Shown: positions 38,224 to 47,720, counted from the stretch's first letter. The stretch is 64,000 bases of DNA from Nocardioides kongjuensis (GCF_013409625.1 NZ_JACCBF010000001.1:4033001-4097000), one strand, 5' to 3'. Translations and numbers: made by a program. The notes: generated by a model from the sequence alone, not told the origin.

Positions 38224-39633
38224 TCAGTGCGCCATGTCGACGAACCGGCTGTAGTGGCCCTGGAAGGCCACCACGATGTCGCGGGTCGCGCCGTTGCGGT
38301 GCTTGGCGACGATCAGGTCGGCCTCGCCGGGGCGGGTCGACTCCTTCTCGTAGACGTCGTCGCGGTGGAGCAGGACGACCATGTCGGCGTCCTGCTCGAT
38401 CGAGCCCGACTCACGCAGGTCGCTGACGGCGGGGCGCTTGTCGGCGCGCTGCTCGGGGCCACGGTTGAGCTGGGAGAGCGCGATCACCGGGATCTCGAGC
38501 TCCTTGGCGAGCAGCTTGATCTGGCGGGAGAACTCGGAGACCTCGAGCTGGCGGGACTCGACCTTCTTGCCGGAGCTCATCAGCTGGAGGTAGTCGATGA
38601 CCATCAGCTTGAGGTCGTGCTTCTGCTTGAGCCGGCGGGCCTTCGCACGGATCTCGGTCATCGTCATGTTGGGGGAGTCGTCGATGAACATCGGCGCGGC
38701 GGAGACCTTGGCGACGTGGCGGGCCAGGCGGTCCCACTCCTCGGTGCCCATCTTGCCGTTGCGGATGTGGTTGAGCGGGATCCGCGCCTCGGCCGAGAGC
38801 AGGCGCATCACGATCTCGCCGCGCGTCATCTCGAGGCTGAAGAAGCAGGCCGTGAGGTTGTTGTGGATGGCGGCCGCACGGCAGAAGTCGAGCGCCAGCG
38901 TGGACTTGCCCATGGCGGGACGGGCCGCGACGACGATCATCTGGCCGGCGTGGAAGCCGTTGGTGAGCTCGTCGAAGTCGGCGAAGCCGGTCGGCACGCC
39001 GTAGATGCCGGCCTCGCGGTTCTCCATCGCCTCGATCTCGTCGAGGACGCCGTCCATGATGTCGGACAGCGGTGCGTAGTCCTCCGACTTGTTGCGGTCG
39101 GTGACCTTGTAGATCTCGGACTGGGCCTCGTTGACGATGCCCTCGACCTCGCCCTCGCCCGCGTAGCTGATCTGGACGATCTTGGTGCCGGCGTTGACCA
39201 GGCGGCGCAGGATCGCCTTCTCGTAGACGATCTCGGCGTAGAAGCCGGCGTTGGCGGCGATCGGCACGTTGGCGGCGAGGGTGTGCAGGTACGGCGCGCC
39301 GCCGATCTTCTGCAGCTGGCCACGCCGCTGCAGCTCACCGGCGACGGTCACCATGTCGGCCGGCTCGCCGCGGCTGTAGAGGTCGAGGATCGCCTCGTGG
39401 ATCTCCTCGTGGGCCGGCCGGTAGTAGTCGACCCCGCGGATGACCTCGACGACGTCGGCGATGGCGTCCTTGGAGATCAACATCGCGCCGAGCACGGACT
39501 GCTCGGCCGCCATGTCCTGCGGAGGCGTGCGGCCGCCCGTCGGGGCCTCCCCGGGCTGGTACGGCGCGGGGCCGTCGCCGTACTCCTCCGGCGGCTCGGC
39601 GGTCCAGGCCGGGGGGTCGTCCGTGAGGCTCAC
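38224..39633 (-). CDS. dnaB: Replicative DNA helicase DnaB
   Basis: 469 aa hexameric helicase at the replication fork. The N-terminal domain (PQDMAAEQSVLGAMLISKDA, YYRPAHEEIHEAI) binds primase; the RecA-like C-terminal domain has Walker A ARPAMGKSTLALDF, Walker B LMVIDYLQLMSS and the conserved IALSQLNRGPEQRADKRP and RESGSIEQDADMV. No intein is present, unlike some mycobacterial dnaB genes. GTG start at 39633 (VSLTDDPP). Its position next to rplI-rpsR-ssb-rpsF across a MATE gene matches Streptomyces. It is transcribed from its own upstream region. Confidence 0.98.
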   Translation of the reverse strand: MSLTDDPPAWTAEPPEEYGDGPAPYQPGEAPTGGRTPPQDMAAEQSVLGAMLISKDAIADVVEVIRGVDYYRPAHEEIHEAILDLYSRGEPADMVTVAGELQRRGQLQKIGGAPYLHTLAANVPIAANAGFYAEIVYEKAILRRLVNAGTKIVQISYAGEGEVEGIVNEAQSEIYKVTDRNKSEDYAPLSDIMDGVLDEIEAMENREAGIYGVPTGFADFDELTNGFHAGQMIVVAARPAMGKSTLALDFCRAAAIHNNLTACFFSLEMTRGEIVMRLLSAEARIPLNHIRNGKMGTEEWDRLARHVAKVSAAPMFIDDSPNMTMTEIRAKARRLKQKHDLKLMVIDYLQLMSSGKKVESRQLEVSEFSRQIKLLAKELEIPVIALSQLNRGPEQRADKRPAVSDLRESGSIEQDADMVVLLHRDDVYEKESTRPGEADLIVAKHRNGATRDIVVAFQGHYSRFVDMAH

Positions 39634-40162
39634 GGTCCTGGCCCCCTTCCTGGTGATCGCGCCTGGGCTGGTCTGGGCTGGCTGGGCTGGTCCGGGCTGG
39701 TCGGGTCGTCCGGTTCCCAGCGTGCCGACCGGGTCCGACACAATCGTCGGGCGGTGGTCCGCGAGGACCACCGGTGCGGCAACCTACGGGGCCGACCGGG
39801 GACACCGAAAGTGGCCTGTCCACAAGGGTTGGGGATAACTCGGGGTGGGTCGTGGAGGACACGCGGACGCGGTGTGCACGGGGTGGGGAGGAAGCTGTGG
39901 AGAAGGTGCGGCACGGAGGACCCAGCTGGGCTCTGACCTGCGCAAACTCCCTCCACGGACTGTGGAGGACAAAAACCTCGGGTGTGATCCCGTTCACCTT
40001 CTGGCCACCGGCTGGTCGGACCGGGTCCGCCGCGGTGCCGCCCGCGACTACCACGCCGGGACCCGGGTTTCCACAGCGGGACCCCACTTATCCACCGGCC
40101 GGTGAGGGCGGTCACGACGCCGCCGACGGCGCCGCCCGCGAAGCGGCCGCGAGCGGCGTGCG
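39634..40162. other. Intergenic region between dnaB and the MATE gene with DnaA-box-like sites
   Basis: A 529-bp divergent promoter region. It contains three near-matches to DnaA boxes, each one base off: CTGTCCACA (39816-39824), TTATCCCCA on the minus strand near 39829-39838, and TTATCCACC (40088-40096). A 7-bp-stem hairpin CCTCCAC-GGACT-GTGGAGG lies at 39950-39968. No gene is supported here. Confidence 0.5.
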
Positions 40163-41506
40163 GTGAGCAGCCCCCGCGCCCTCGACCGCGAGATCGCCCG
40201 GCTCGCGTTCCCGGCCTTCCTCGCCCTGGTGGCCGAGCCGCTGTTCCTGCTCGGCGACGCCGCCGTGGTCGGCCACCTCGGCACCCCGGAGCTGGCCGGC
40301 CTCGGCATCGCCGGCACCGTGGTGACGACGGTCGTGGGCCTGTCCATCTTCCTGGCCTACGGCACCACCGCCGGGGTCGCCCGCCAGATCGGCGCCGGTC
40401 ACCGCGACGCCGCGCTGGCCCAGGGCCTCGACGGGCTCTGGCTGGCCGTGCTCATCGGGATCCCGGCCACCCTGGTCACCGCGCTGGCCGCCGACCCGCT
40501 CGTCGCGGTCTTCGGGGCGTCGTCGGACGTGGTCGAGCCCGCGACGACCTACCTCCGCGTCGCCGCCCTCGGCCTGACGCCGCTGCTGCTCATCCTCGCC
40601 GGCACCGGCGTGCTGCGCGGCCTGCAGGACACGCGGACGCCACTCGTCGTCGCCGTGGCCGGCAACCTCGCGAACCTCGCGCTCAACATCGCGCTCGTGT
40701 ACGGCGCCGGCCCGGCCCCGCGGCTCGGCATCGCCGGCTCGGCGCTGGGGTCGGTGCTCGCCCAGGCCGCGATGGCGGTGGCGCTGGTGCTGGTCGTGGT
40801 CCGGGCGGCCCGGGCCGAGGGCGCCACGCTGCGCCCGCACCTGCCCGGCGTCCGGGCGGCGGCACGGGCCGGCGTTCCGCTCATCGTGCGGACCCTGACC
40901 CTGCGCGCCTCGCTCCTCGTGACGACGTACGCCGTGGTGCTGACCGCGAGCGGGGCCGGCAGCAGCACCGCCGTCCCGGTCGCCACCCACCAGCTGGCGA
41001 TGACCCTGTGGGGCTTCCTGGCCTACGTGCTGGACGCCATCGCCATCGCCGCGCAGGCGATCACCGGGCGCTTCCTCGGCGCCGGCGACGTCGCCGCCAC
41101 CCGCGCGGTGACCGGCCGGATGGTCGGGTGGGGGATCGTCAGCGGCGTGGTCACCGGGCTGCTGCTCGCCGCGACCAGTCCTTGGCTCGGCGCCCTCTTC
41201 ACCACGGACGCGGGCGTGCGGGACGCCCTGGTCCCGGTGCTGCTGGTGGCTGCCCTCGACCAGCCGGCCGCCGGCGTGGTGTTCGTCCTCGACGGGGTGC
41301 TGATCGGTGCGGGCGACGGCCGCTACCTGGCCCGCGCCGGCGTGATCGTGCTCGCGGGCTACGCTCCGCTCGTGCTGCTGACGAGTGCGCTGGGCGCCGG
41401 TCTCCCCTGGCTGTGGGCCGTGTTCTGCGCCGTGTTCATGGGCGGCCGGCTGGCCACGCTGGTCCACCGCTCGCGCGGGGACGCCTGGCTGGTGGCCGGC
41501 GCGTGA
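40163..41506 (+). CDS. MATE-family efflux transporter (DinF-like)
   Basis: 447 aa with twelve predicted helices. N-terminal EIARLAFPAFLALVAEPLFLLGDAAVVGHLGTPELAGLGIA and FLAYGTTAGVARQIGAG are typical of DinF-like MATE proteins, cation-coupled exporters of toxic organic cations. GTG start at 40163. A MATE gene in this position beside dnaB is also found in Streptomyces. Its stop overlaps the GTG of the next gene (GTGA). Confidence 0.93.
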   Translation: MSSPRALDREIARLAFPAFLALVAEPLFLLGDAAVVGHLGTPELAGLGIAGTVVTTVVGLSIFLAYGTTAGVARQIGAGHRDAALAQGLDGLWLAVLIGIPATLVTALAADPLVAVFGASSDVVEPATTYLRVAALGLTPLLLILAGTGVLRGLQDTRTPLVVAVAGNLANLALNIALVYGAGPAPRLGIAGSALGSVLAQAAMAVALVLVVVRAARAEGATLRPHLPGVRAAARAGVPLIVRTLTLRASLLVTTYAVVLTASGAGSSTAVPVATHQLAMTLWGFLAYVLDAIAIAAQAITGRFLGAGDVAATRAVTGRMVGWGIVSGVVTGLLLAATSPWLGALFTTDAGVRDALVPVLLVAALDQPAAGVVFVLDGVLIGAGDGRYLARAGVIVLAGYAPLVLLTSALGAGLPWLWAVFCAVFMGGRLATLVHRSRGDAWLVAGA

Positions 41507-42063
41507 AGCCGCTCTACTGGATCGCGATCGGCCTCGCCGTCGTCGTCTTCACCGCCGCCCCCGCCGACAGGTACGACGTCGCGGAGGTCCTCGGCTGCCT
41601 GCTGGTGCTGGTCGGCTACGTCCGGCTGGTCCGGGCGGCACCCGACCTGCCGCTGCGCCTGACGCTCGGCTACCTCGCGGTGCTCGCCCTGGTCGTCGCC
41701 GCCGTGCTCAGCCCGCCCGGCGCCCGCGCGTGGCTCGACGACGCCGACCCGGCCGTCGTGTGGGCGTCCTCGCTGCCGGCGCTCGGCTTCCAGGCCGCGC
41801 TGTGCCACGCCCTCGGCACCCGTGCCCGCGAGGCTGGTGCCCGCAGCGGCTGGACGTGGTTCGTCGCGGAGACGGCGATCCTGTTCTCGCTCGTCGCCAA
41901 CGTGCTCTACGACGGCGCCGGCTGGCGCTGGCTGTACGGCGTCGGCACCGTCGGCCTCGCCGGCGTCCTGCTCGTGATCGTGCTCTGCGCGCTGCTCGGC
42001 TCGGCCCCGTGGGCCGGGGCCGAGCCGTCGGAGCCCGAGCCGTCGGAGGACGTCAGCCCTTGA
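41503..42063 (+). CDS. Hypothetical membrane protein, 186 aa
   Basis: Five or so hydrophobic segments (YWIAIGLAVVVFTAA, VLGCLLVLVGYVRLV, LGYLAVLALVVAAVL, TWFVAETAILFSLVANVLY, VGLAGVLLVIVLCALLG). No family recognised. It is coupled to the MATE gene by a GTGA overlap and probably coexpressed. The acidic tail (EPSEPEPSEDVSP) overlaps the convergent lipoprotein gene by 11 bp. Confidence 0.7.
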   Translation: MKPLYWIAIGLAVVVFTAAPADRYDVAEVLGCLLVLVGYVRLVRAAPDLPLRLTLGYLAVLALVVAAVLSPPGARAWLDDADPAVVWASSLPALGFQAALCHALGTRAREAGARSGWTWFVAETAILFSLVANVLYDGAGWRWLYGVGTVGLAGVLLVIVLCALLGSAPWAGAEPSEPEPSEDVSP

Positions 42064-42694
42064 TCGCGGCCAGCACCTTCTCGGCCAGGCCCACGGACTG
42101 GTTGAGCGGGTCGCCCTCGTACTCGACGCCGTCCTCGTAGTCGAGGTCGATCTGCAGCAGCACGCTCGGGGTGCAGGCGCGCAGCTCGCCCTCGAAGTCC
42201 GGCGGGTTGCTGACCTTCCACCAGCCCTTGGTGGCGCCGGCGATGTCGTCGGCCGGGTCGACGACGCCGTCGTCGTCGCGCGGCTGGGGGCAGCCGAAGC
42301 TCCCCTTGGTGAAGTCCTCGGGGCCGGTCAGCTTGACCGTGACCTCGGCGAGCCCGGCGGCCTCGAAGGAGCAGTTGTCGCTGGACCACTCGAGGTCGCC
42401 CTCGCTGGTGCCGCCACCGCCGACCTCGGCGGTGCCGAAGGACATGCCGTACGCCTCGGCCAGGTCGTCGGCGGTGACCACGTCGCAGGCCATGGGCAGC
42501 CCGGCGGCCGCGGTGCTCGACGGCGCGGTCGGCTCCGTGGTGGGGGCGCTGGTCGTCTCGGTCGGTGTCGACGCCTCGGTCGCGCTGGAGGCGTCCGTCG
42601 GGGTGTCGGTCGCGTCGGGCTCGTCGTCGCCGCAGGCCGCGAGGACCGGGGTCAGCAGCAGGAGGGCGGCAGGCGCCAGCCGTCGTACACGCAT
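42053..42694 (-). CDS. Putative DUF3558-like lipoprotein
   Basis: 213 aa. Signal peptide with lipobox LTPVLAAC (Cys ~21), a Thr/Ser/Pro-rich linker, then a secreted domain starting GLPMACDVVTADDLAEAYGM and containing further Cys (DNCSFEAAG, SFGCPQP, LRACTPS), like DUF3558 or similar actinobacterial lipoproteins. ATG at 42694. It is separated from rplI by a strong terminator. Confidence 0.75.
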   Translation of the reverse strand: MRVRRLAPAALLLLTPVLAACGDDEPDATDTPTDASSATEASTPTETTSAPTTEPTAPSSTAAAGLPMACDVVTADDLAEAYGMSFGTAEVGGGGTSEGDLEWSSDNCSFEAAGLAEVTVKLTGPEDFTKGSFGCPQPRDDDGVVDPADDIAGATKGWWKVSNPPDFEGELRACTPSVLLQIDLDYEDGVEYEGDPLNQSVGLAEKVLAAIKG

Positions 42695-42742
42695 GGGGGA
42701 AGCTCCGGGGTCGCAGGGGTGGGTGGGAGTGGCCCCAAAACT

Positions 42743-42781
42743 AACGGCGTGGCCGGTCCCGAGGGGACCGGCCACGCCGTT
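42743..42781 (-). terminator. Rho-independent terminator of the rpsF-ssb-rpsR-rplI operon
   Basis: Arms of 18 bp, perfectly complementary, around a 3-nt loop (42761-42763), followed on the minus strand by AGTTTTGGGG. It lies 35 bp after the rplI stop. Confidence 0.92.
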
Positions 42782-42815
42782 GGTGGTCGTGCGTGTCGAA
42801 GACGACCGGGTGAGG

Positions 42816-43262
42816 TCAGGCCGGGATGACGTTGAGGGCCACCGCGGCGGACACCTCGTCGTGCAGCTTGACCGACACCGCGTGGTTGCCCAGCGACTTG
42901 ATCGGGTTGCCGAGGACGATGGTCCGCTTGTCGATCGCCTCGCCGGCGGCCTCGCCGAGCGCGGCGGCGATGTCGGCGGGGGTGACCGCACCGAACAGGC
43001 GGCCGCCCTGGCCGGCCTTGACCTTGACGTCGACGGGCGAGCCCTCGAGCTTGGCCTTCAGCTCGGCCGCGTGGGCCTCGTCGCGGACGGCACGCGCCGC
43101 GCGAGCGGACTTGATCGAGTCCGCCTGCGCCTGGGCGCCGCGGGTCCACCGGATGCCGAAGCCGCGGGGGATGAGGTAGTTGCGGCCGTAGCCGTCCTTG
43201 ACCTCGACCACGTCACCGGCAGCGCCGAGGTTCTCGACCTCCTGGGTCAGGATGATCTTCAT
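42816..43262 (-). CDS. rplI: 50S ribosomal protein L9
   Basis: 148 aa. N-terminal rRNA-binding domain [34 protein letters not shown] is the L9 signature; the central helix and C-terminal domain ([16 protein letters not shown]) follow. Last gene of the S6-SSB-S18-L9 operon, 28 bp after rpsR. Confidence 0.99.
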   Translation of the reverse strand: MKIILTQEVENLGAAGDVVEVKDGYGRNYLIPRGFGIRWTRGAQAQADSIKSARAARAVRDEAHAAELKAKLEGSPVDVKVKAGQGGRLFGAVTPADIAAALGEAAGEAIDKRTIVLGNPIKSLGNHAVSVKLHDEVSAAVALNVIPA

Positions 43263-43290
43263 GAGTTCAGCTCTCCTTCTCTGACTCTGC

Positions 43291-43527
43291 TCAGCGACCG
43301 GCGGAGGTGTAGGGCAGCAGCGCGACCTCGCGGGCGTTCTTCACCGCGATCGCGACGTCCCGCTGGTGCTGGACGCAGTTGCCGGTCACCCGACGGGCGC
43401 GGATCTTGCCGCGGTCGGAGATGAACTTCTTCAGAAGGGCGGTGTCCTTGTAGTCGACACCGGTGGCCTTCTCCTTGCAGAACTGGCAAACCTTCTTCTT
43501 CGGCTTGCGGACGACTGCCTTCGCCAT
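43291..43527 (-). CDS. rpsR: 30S ribosomal protein S18 (zinc-binding form)
   Basis: 78 aa. Contains [19 protein letters not shown] with the CXXC pair and a further Cys in VTGNCVQHQ, so this is the C+ (zinc-binding) S18 rather than the zinc-independent paralogue induced on zinc starvation. ATG at 43527 with GGAG upstream. Confidence 0.99.
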   Translation of the reverse strand: MAKAVVRKPKKKVCQFCKEKATGVDYKDTALLKKFISDRGKIRARRVTGNCVQHQRDVAIAVKNAREVALLPYTSAGR

Positions 43528-43598
43528 TGTGGTGCTCCTCCTCAGAGCCCGGCCGCGTCAGTCAGAAAGCGGCCGGAATGGTTGGTTGGTGATGCTGG

Positions 43599-44168
43599 TC
43601 AGAACGGGGGCTCGTCGTTGGACGAGACACCCGGCGCGGCCCACGGGTCGTTGGCCGGGGCGCCGCCCCCGTAGTTGGAACCGCCACCCTGGTTGCCGCC
43701 ACCGGACGGGGCGCTGCCCCACGGGTCCTGACCCGCGGGACGGCCGCCGCCACCCTGGTTGCCGCCACCCTGGCCGCCGCCGTACCCGCCGCCACCGCCG
43801 GAGCGGCTGGCGCGGGTGACCTTCGCGGTCGCCCAGGTGAGCGACGGGCCGATCTCGTCGACCTGCAGCTCGTTGACGGTGCGCTTCTCGCCCTCGCGGG
43901 TCTCGTAGGAGCGCGACACCAGACGGCCCTGCACGACGACGCGCATGCCCTTCTGGAGGGACTCGGCGACGTTCTCCGCGACCTGGCGCCAGACCGAGCA
44001 GCGCAGGAACAGGGTGTCCCCGTCCTTCCACTCGTTGGTCTGGCGGTCGAAGGAACGCGGCGTCGAGGCCACCGTGAAGTTGGCGACAGCCGCGCCCGAC
44101 GGGGTGAAGCGAAGCTCCGGGTCGTCGGTGAGGTTGCCGATGACGGTGATGACGGTGTCGCCAGCCAT
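43599..44168 (-). CDS. ssb: Single-stranded DNA-binding protein
   Basis: 189 aa. OB-fold core ([57 protein letters not shown]), then a Gly/Gln/Asn-rich flexible linker and the conserved acidic C-terminal tail DEPPF that binds partner proteins. The Gly-rich region is encoded by near-repeated GGTGGC units. It lies between rpsF and rpsR, the standard order. Confidence 0.98.
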   Translation of the reverse strand: MAGDTVITVIGNLTDDPELRFTPSGAAVANFTVASTPRSFDRQTNEWKDGDTLFLRCSVWRQVAENVAESLQKGMRVVVQGRLVSRSYETREGEKRTVNELQVDEIGPSLTWATAKVTRASRSGGGGGYGGGQGGGNQGGGGRPAGQDPWGSAPSGGGNQGGGSNYGGGAPANDPWAAPGVSSNDEPPF

Positions 44169-44292
44169 GGTGGTCTCCTGTGCGGTGGGTTCGAGTGGCC
44201 CGCCCGGGCTCGTCCCGGGCAACGGACCCCATGGTGTCCCGTGGTGCCGACATTGAACAGCCGACATCCACAGGACAGGGGTCCTGGCTACC

Positions 44293-44580
44293 TCAGACGG
44301 TGGGTCGCAGGACCTTGGTCCGCAGGACGGACTCGTTGAGGGTCAGCTGACGGTCGAGCTCGTCGACGGTCGCCGGAGCGGCGGTCAGCTTGATGATGGC
44401 GTAGATGCCCTCGGCGTTCTTCTTGATCTCGTACGCCAGGCGACGCTTGCCCCACACGTCGACGTTCTCGACCGTGCCGCCGTCGTTGCGGACGACGTTC
44501 AGGTACTTGTCGAGCGACGGCTGGACCGTCCGCTCGTCGAGGCTCGGGTCGAGGATGACCACGACTTCATAGTTGCGCAA
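44293..44580 (-). CDS. rpsF: 30S ribosomal protein S6
   Basis: 95 aa. [25 protein letters not shown] with [30 protein letters not shown] is typical S6. The start is taken as TTG at 44580 (L-R-N-Y-E), since homologues begin M-R-x-Y-E; GGTGGAG and AGGAGG lie 6 and 11 nt upstream. First gene of the ribosomal/ssb operon. Confidence 0.96.
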   Translation of the reverse strand: MRNYEVVVILDPSLDERTVQPSLDKYLNVVRNDGGTVENVDVWGKRRLAYEIKKNAEGIYAIIKLTAAPATVDELDRQLTLNESVLRTKVLRPTV

Positions 44581-44610
44581 AGCGGTCTCCACCTCCTCTG
44601 GACTCAGGCG

Positions 44611-44629
44611 GCCGTGGACTTTCCACGGC
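44611..44629 (-). promoter_or_regulatory. Hairpin in the rpsF leader, possible S6:S18 binding site
   Basis: GCCGTGG-AAAGT-CCACGGC on the RNA, perfect 7-bp stem, about 30 nt before the rpsF start. Upstream GTTAACCT (near 44700) is a possible promoter element. An S6:S18 autoregulatory site is known in rpsF leaders of many bacteria; identity here is unproven. Confidence 0.4.
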
Positions 44630-44799
44630 AGGAGGGCCTTGCTTGTCTGGCTGGTTCGGCCCAGCAGACGGTACGGCGCCAGCGGCACCGGACAGGAGAG
44701 GTTAACAGCGCTCGGGGGAGCGGGCCGAATCGCGACGGCAGGAACGACGAGCGGCCCGGCGCACCCAGCGCCGGACCGCCCACCGCGAGCTCGCCGGAG

Positions 44800-46791
44800 C
44801 TAGCCGAACAGCACCGGGTTCTGGATCTGGGTGCCGTCGATGACGAGCACCGCGATCGCGGCTGTCAGGCCCTCGGGCACGTCGAGGGACACCGTGGCGC
44901 ACACGTCGTCCGAGCCGAGGTCCCACGACCCGTCGAGGGAGCCGAGCAGCTCACCTTGCGGGTTGTGGAGCTCGATGGTGAACGGCGTCCCGTCGGGCAG
45001 CCCGGTGACGGCGAAGTGCGCGTACAGGGTCGCCGGGAGGGTCACGCCGCTGAGCACCTGCGGGTCGTCGAGCGTGCTCGTGGTCGAGCAGTCGCTGTTG
45101 CCGTCGACGGTCCAGCCCGCGGGAGCAGCCGTCGCCTGGCCCATCGGGTCGGCCGGAGGCTCCGGGACGTCGTCGAGGTACGGCGAGACGTAGTCCGGGT
45201 CGCCGCCCTTCTCGGCGATCTCGACGATGTCCGAGCTGAGGTTGACCGGCCGGATCCGCGCGGAGCCACCGGTGAACGCCCCGCCCTCGCCGCTGTCGCC
45301 GACGGTGGACTCGGTGACGACCGCGCTGTTGATGCCGACCAGCTCGCCGTCGTCGTTGATCGAGGCGCCGCCGGAGTTGCCGGAGCCGATCCGGATGTCG
45401 CTGTCGATCCAGGCCCGGTTGCCGGGGACCGCGGCCTCCTTGAGGAAGGTGGACACGACGCCGCGGGTGACGGTCAGGGCCCGGTCGAGCCCGTCGTCGG
45501 ACGCCACGTGGGCGACCGCCGGGAACCCGAGCGCGGTGAGCTCGTCGCCGGTGCGCAGGTCGTCGCTATCGCCGACCGGGACCGGAGGCGGCAGGTCGAG
45601 GTCCTTGTCGTCGATCTTCTTGCCGTCGGCGTCCGCGGTGATCTTGAGGACCGCAAGGTCGAGGACGCCGTCGGCGACGATCGCCTCGGCGGAGTACGAC
45701 GGCGCCGCGGGCTTGTCGTCCTCGGCGGAGGTGAGGGCCACCAGGAGCCCGGCCGGGTCCTCCTCGCCGCCCTGCTGGCCAGGCGCGCTCGGCTTGCCGA
45801 CGTGGGCGTTGGTCAGGATCAGCCCGTCCTCGCTGATGATCGTGCCGGAGCCGGTGTAGATGGGCTCGCCGCTGTCGTCGACGGCGATGATGAGCACGCT
45901 GGCGAGCTTGGCCCGGTCGAGCGCCTCGGTGCTGAGACCTGCCGCCTCGGTGGGGCCGTCCTCCCCGCCCGAGTCGTCGCCACCGAGCAGCACGGCTGCG
46001 GCGACGCCACCGCCGACCAGCACCAGGGCCGCGACGATCCCGCCGACGAGGGCGGCGGTGCGCCTGCGCTTCTTCTTGGCGATCGACTTCTGCGCGACAC
46101 CCGTCGCCACGATCGGGACGACCTCGACCTCGGCACCCGCGGTGGGGTGGCCCAGCATCAGGGTCGTGGGCTCCTCGAGCTTGCGCTGGGTGACCCGGTC
46201 CTCCTCGAGGAAGGTGCCTGCGGTCGACCGGTCGACGTACCACCAGCCGTCGGGACGGCCCTCGACCACGCCGTGCAGCCGGGAGACCGACGGGTCGTCG
46301 ACGACGACCTCGCTGGCCGGGTCGCGGCCGATCCGGACCACCACGCCCGGGGGGAACCGCTTCGACGCGCCGCCGACGCGCACCAGGAGCCCGGGGCCGC
46401 TGACGTAGCCGGGACCGGCCGGGCCGACGCCGGGCAGCATGGTCTGGGCCAGGCCGGCGGGCGGGAGCACCGCCGGGTCGGGCGCGGCGGGGCGGGCGGC
46501 GGTCGCGGGCGTGAGCACGACCTCCTCGCCGTTGACCCCGCCGAAGCGGACGGTCGTCGCACCGGTGAGCCGCACCTCGGTGACCCGGTTGCCGCCCAGG
46601 AACGTGCCGCCGCTCGAGCCGGTGTCGACGAGGACCCAGCCGGAGCCGTCCGAGCGCAGCTGCGCGTGCTGGCGGGAGGCGGAGGGCGCGGTGAGGACGA
46701 TGTCGGAGCCGGTGTCGCGGCCGATGCTGACGACGCGCGGCTCCTCGAACGACCAGGTCCGGCCGCCCGCGGAGACATGGAGGGTGGTCAC
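44800..46791 (-). CDS. FHA-domain membrane serine protease (DegP/HtrA-like trypsin fold)
   Basis: 663 aa. Two FHA domains at about 20-75 (RVVSIGRDTGSDIVLTAPSASRQHAQL) and 140-195 (VVVRIGRDPASEVVVDDPSVSRLHGVV) would bind phosphothreonine peptides; a basic stretch and one helix (ALVGGIVAALVLVGGGVAAAVLL) follow at ~250-275. The trypsin-like domain outside has His in LILTNAHVG, Asp in GVLDLAVLKI and Ser in IRIGSGNSGGASI. The architecture couples cytoplasmic Ser/Thr-kinase signalling to an external protease. GTG start at 46791. Substrates unknown. Confidence 0.9.
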   Translation of the reverse strand: MTTLHVSAGGRTWSFEEPRVVSIGRDTGSDIVLTAPSASRQHAQLRSDGSGWVLVDTGSSGGTFLGGNRVTEVRLTGATTVRFGGVNGEEVVLTPATAARPAAPDPAVLPPAGLAQTMLPGVGPAGPGYVSGPGLLVRVGGASKRFPPGVVVRIGRDPASEVVVDDPSVSRLHGVVEGRPDGWWYVDRSTAGTFLEEDRVTQRKLEEPTTLMLGHPTAGAEVEVVPIVATGVAQKSIAKKKRRRTAALVGGIVAALVLVGGGVAAAVLLGGDDSGGEDGPTEAAGLSTEALDRAKLASVLIIAVDDSGEPIYTGSGTIISEDGLILTNAHVGKPSAPGQQGGEEDPAGLLVALTSAEDDKPAAPSYSAEAIVADGVLDLAVLKITADADGKKIDDKDLDLPPPVPVGDSDDLRTGDELTALGFPAVAHVASDDGLDRALTVTRGVVSTFLKEAAVPGNRAWIDSDIRIGSGNSGGASINDDGELVGINSAVVTESTVGDSGEGGAFTGGSARIRPVNLSSDIVEIAEKGGDPDYVSPYLDDVPEPPADPMGQATAAPAGWTVDGNSDCSTTSTLDDPQVLSGVTLPATLYAHFAVTGLPDGTPFTIELHNPQGELLGSLDGSWDLGSDDVCATVSLDVPEGLTAAIAVLVIDGTQIQNPVLFG

Positions 46792-46902
46792 GCGAGGACG
46801 TTAGTGCCCCACCGGCCCTGTCCACGAGGATTCCGGGCGAAGAGGGGACACGCCCAGGACAAGGAGGGGACACACCGGGACAGCACTGTCCGGGCCCGTC
46901 CC

Positions 46903-46908
46903 TACGAT
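46903..46908 (+). promoter_or_regulatory. Leaderless -10 box of the endonuclease IV-like gene
   Basis: TACGAT, 6 nt before the ATG at 46915, no ribosome-binding site between. Confidence 0.5.
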
Positions 46909-46914
46909 GGCCGC

Positions 46915-47712
46915 ATGAGCGAGCTGCGCATCGGAGCCCACGTCGACCAGACCGACCCGATCGCCGAGGCGGCGGCCCGCAACGCCCCGCTGGTGCAGTT
47001 CTTCCTGGGCAACCCGCAGTCCTACAAGGGCCCCGTCCTGTCGTACGACGGCGGCCCGGCCGCCCTCCGCGCGGCGGCCGAGGAGGCCGGCGTCGACCTG
47101 TACGTGCACGCGCCGTACCTGATCAACGTCGCCACCACCAACAACCGCCAGCGCATCCCGAGCCGCAAGCTGCTGCAGCAGCACATGGACGCCGCGGCCG
47201 AGCTCGGCGCCAAGGGACTGATCGTGCACGGCGGCCACGTCACCGACGAGGACGACCCCGCGAAGGGCTTCGACAACTGGCGCAAGGCGGTCGAGGCGAC
47301 CGACATCAAGATCCCGCTGCTGATCGAGAACACGGCCGGCGGCACGAACGCGATGACCCGCTACCTCGAGCGGATCAAGGGGACCTGGGACGCGATCGCG
47401 TCCGCCGAGGGCGCCGACATGGTCGGCTTCTGCCTCGACACCTGCCACGCCCACGCCGGTGGCAACGCGCTGGAGACGATCGTCGACGACGTCCTCGCGA
47501 TCACGGGCCGCATCGACCTGGTCCACGCCAACGACAGCCGCGACGCCTTCGACTCCGGCGCCGACCGGCACGCCAACTTCGGTGCCGGCCAGATCGACCC
47601 CGACCTGCTCGCCCAGGTGGTCCGCGACGCCGGTGCGCCGGTCGTGTGCGAGACGCCGGGCGGCGCCGAGGAGCACGTCGCCGACTTCGCGTGGCTGCGC
47701 GAGCGCCTCTGA
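46915..47712 (+). CDS. nfo: Deoxyribonuclease IV / AP endonuclease-type TIM-barrel protein
   Basis: 265 aa. RIGAHVDQTDPIAEAAARNAPLVQFFLGNPQSYK, then LIVHGGHV, LLIENTAGG, GFCLDTCHAHAGG and LVHANDSRDAFDSGADRHANFGAG carry the His, Asp and Glu metal ligands of endonuclease IV. It would cut abasic DNA in base-excision repair. ATG at 46915 is leaderless. It is divergent from the FHA protease gene. Confidence 0.93.
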   Translation: MSELRIGAHVDQTDPIAEAAARNAPLVQFFLGNPQSYKGPVLSYDGGPAALRAAAEEAGVDLYVHAPYLINVATTNNRQRIPSRKLLQQHMDAAAELGAKGLIVHGGHVTDEDDPAKGFDNWRKAVEATDIKIPLLIENTAGGTNAMTRYLERIKGTWDAIASAEGADMVGFCLDTCHAHAGGNALETIVDDVLAITGRIDLVHANDSRDAFDSGADRHANFGAGQIDPDLLAQVVRDAGAPVVCETPGGAEEHVADFAWLRERL

Positions 47713-47720
47713 CGAACCCC

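Noticed and set aside
38224..39633. An intein in dnaB, as seen in some mycobacteria
   Set aside because: The gene is 469 codons with Walker motifs uninterrupted.
44614..47712. A 1,032-codon plus-strand frame that reads into the endonuclease IV-like gene
   Set aside because: Its upstream part is the antisense shadow of the FHA protease gene; only the part from 46915 has a conserved product.
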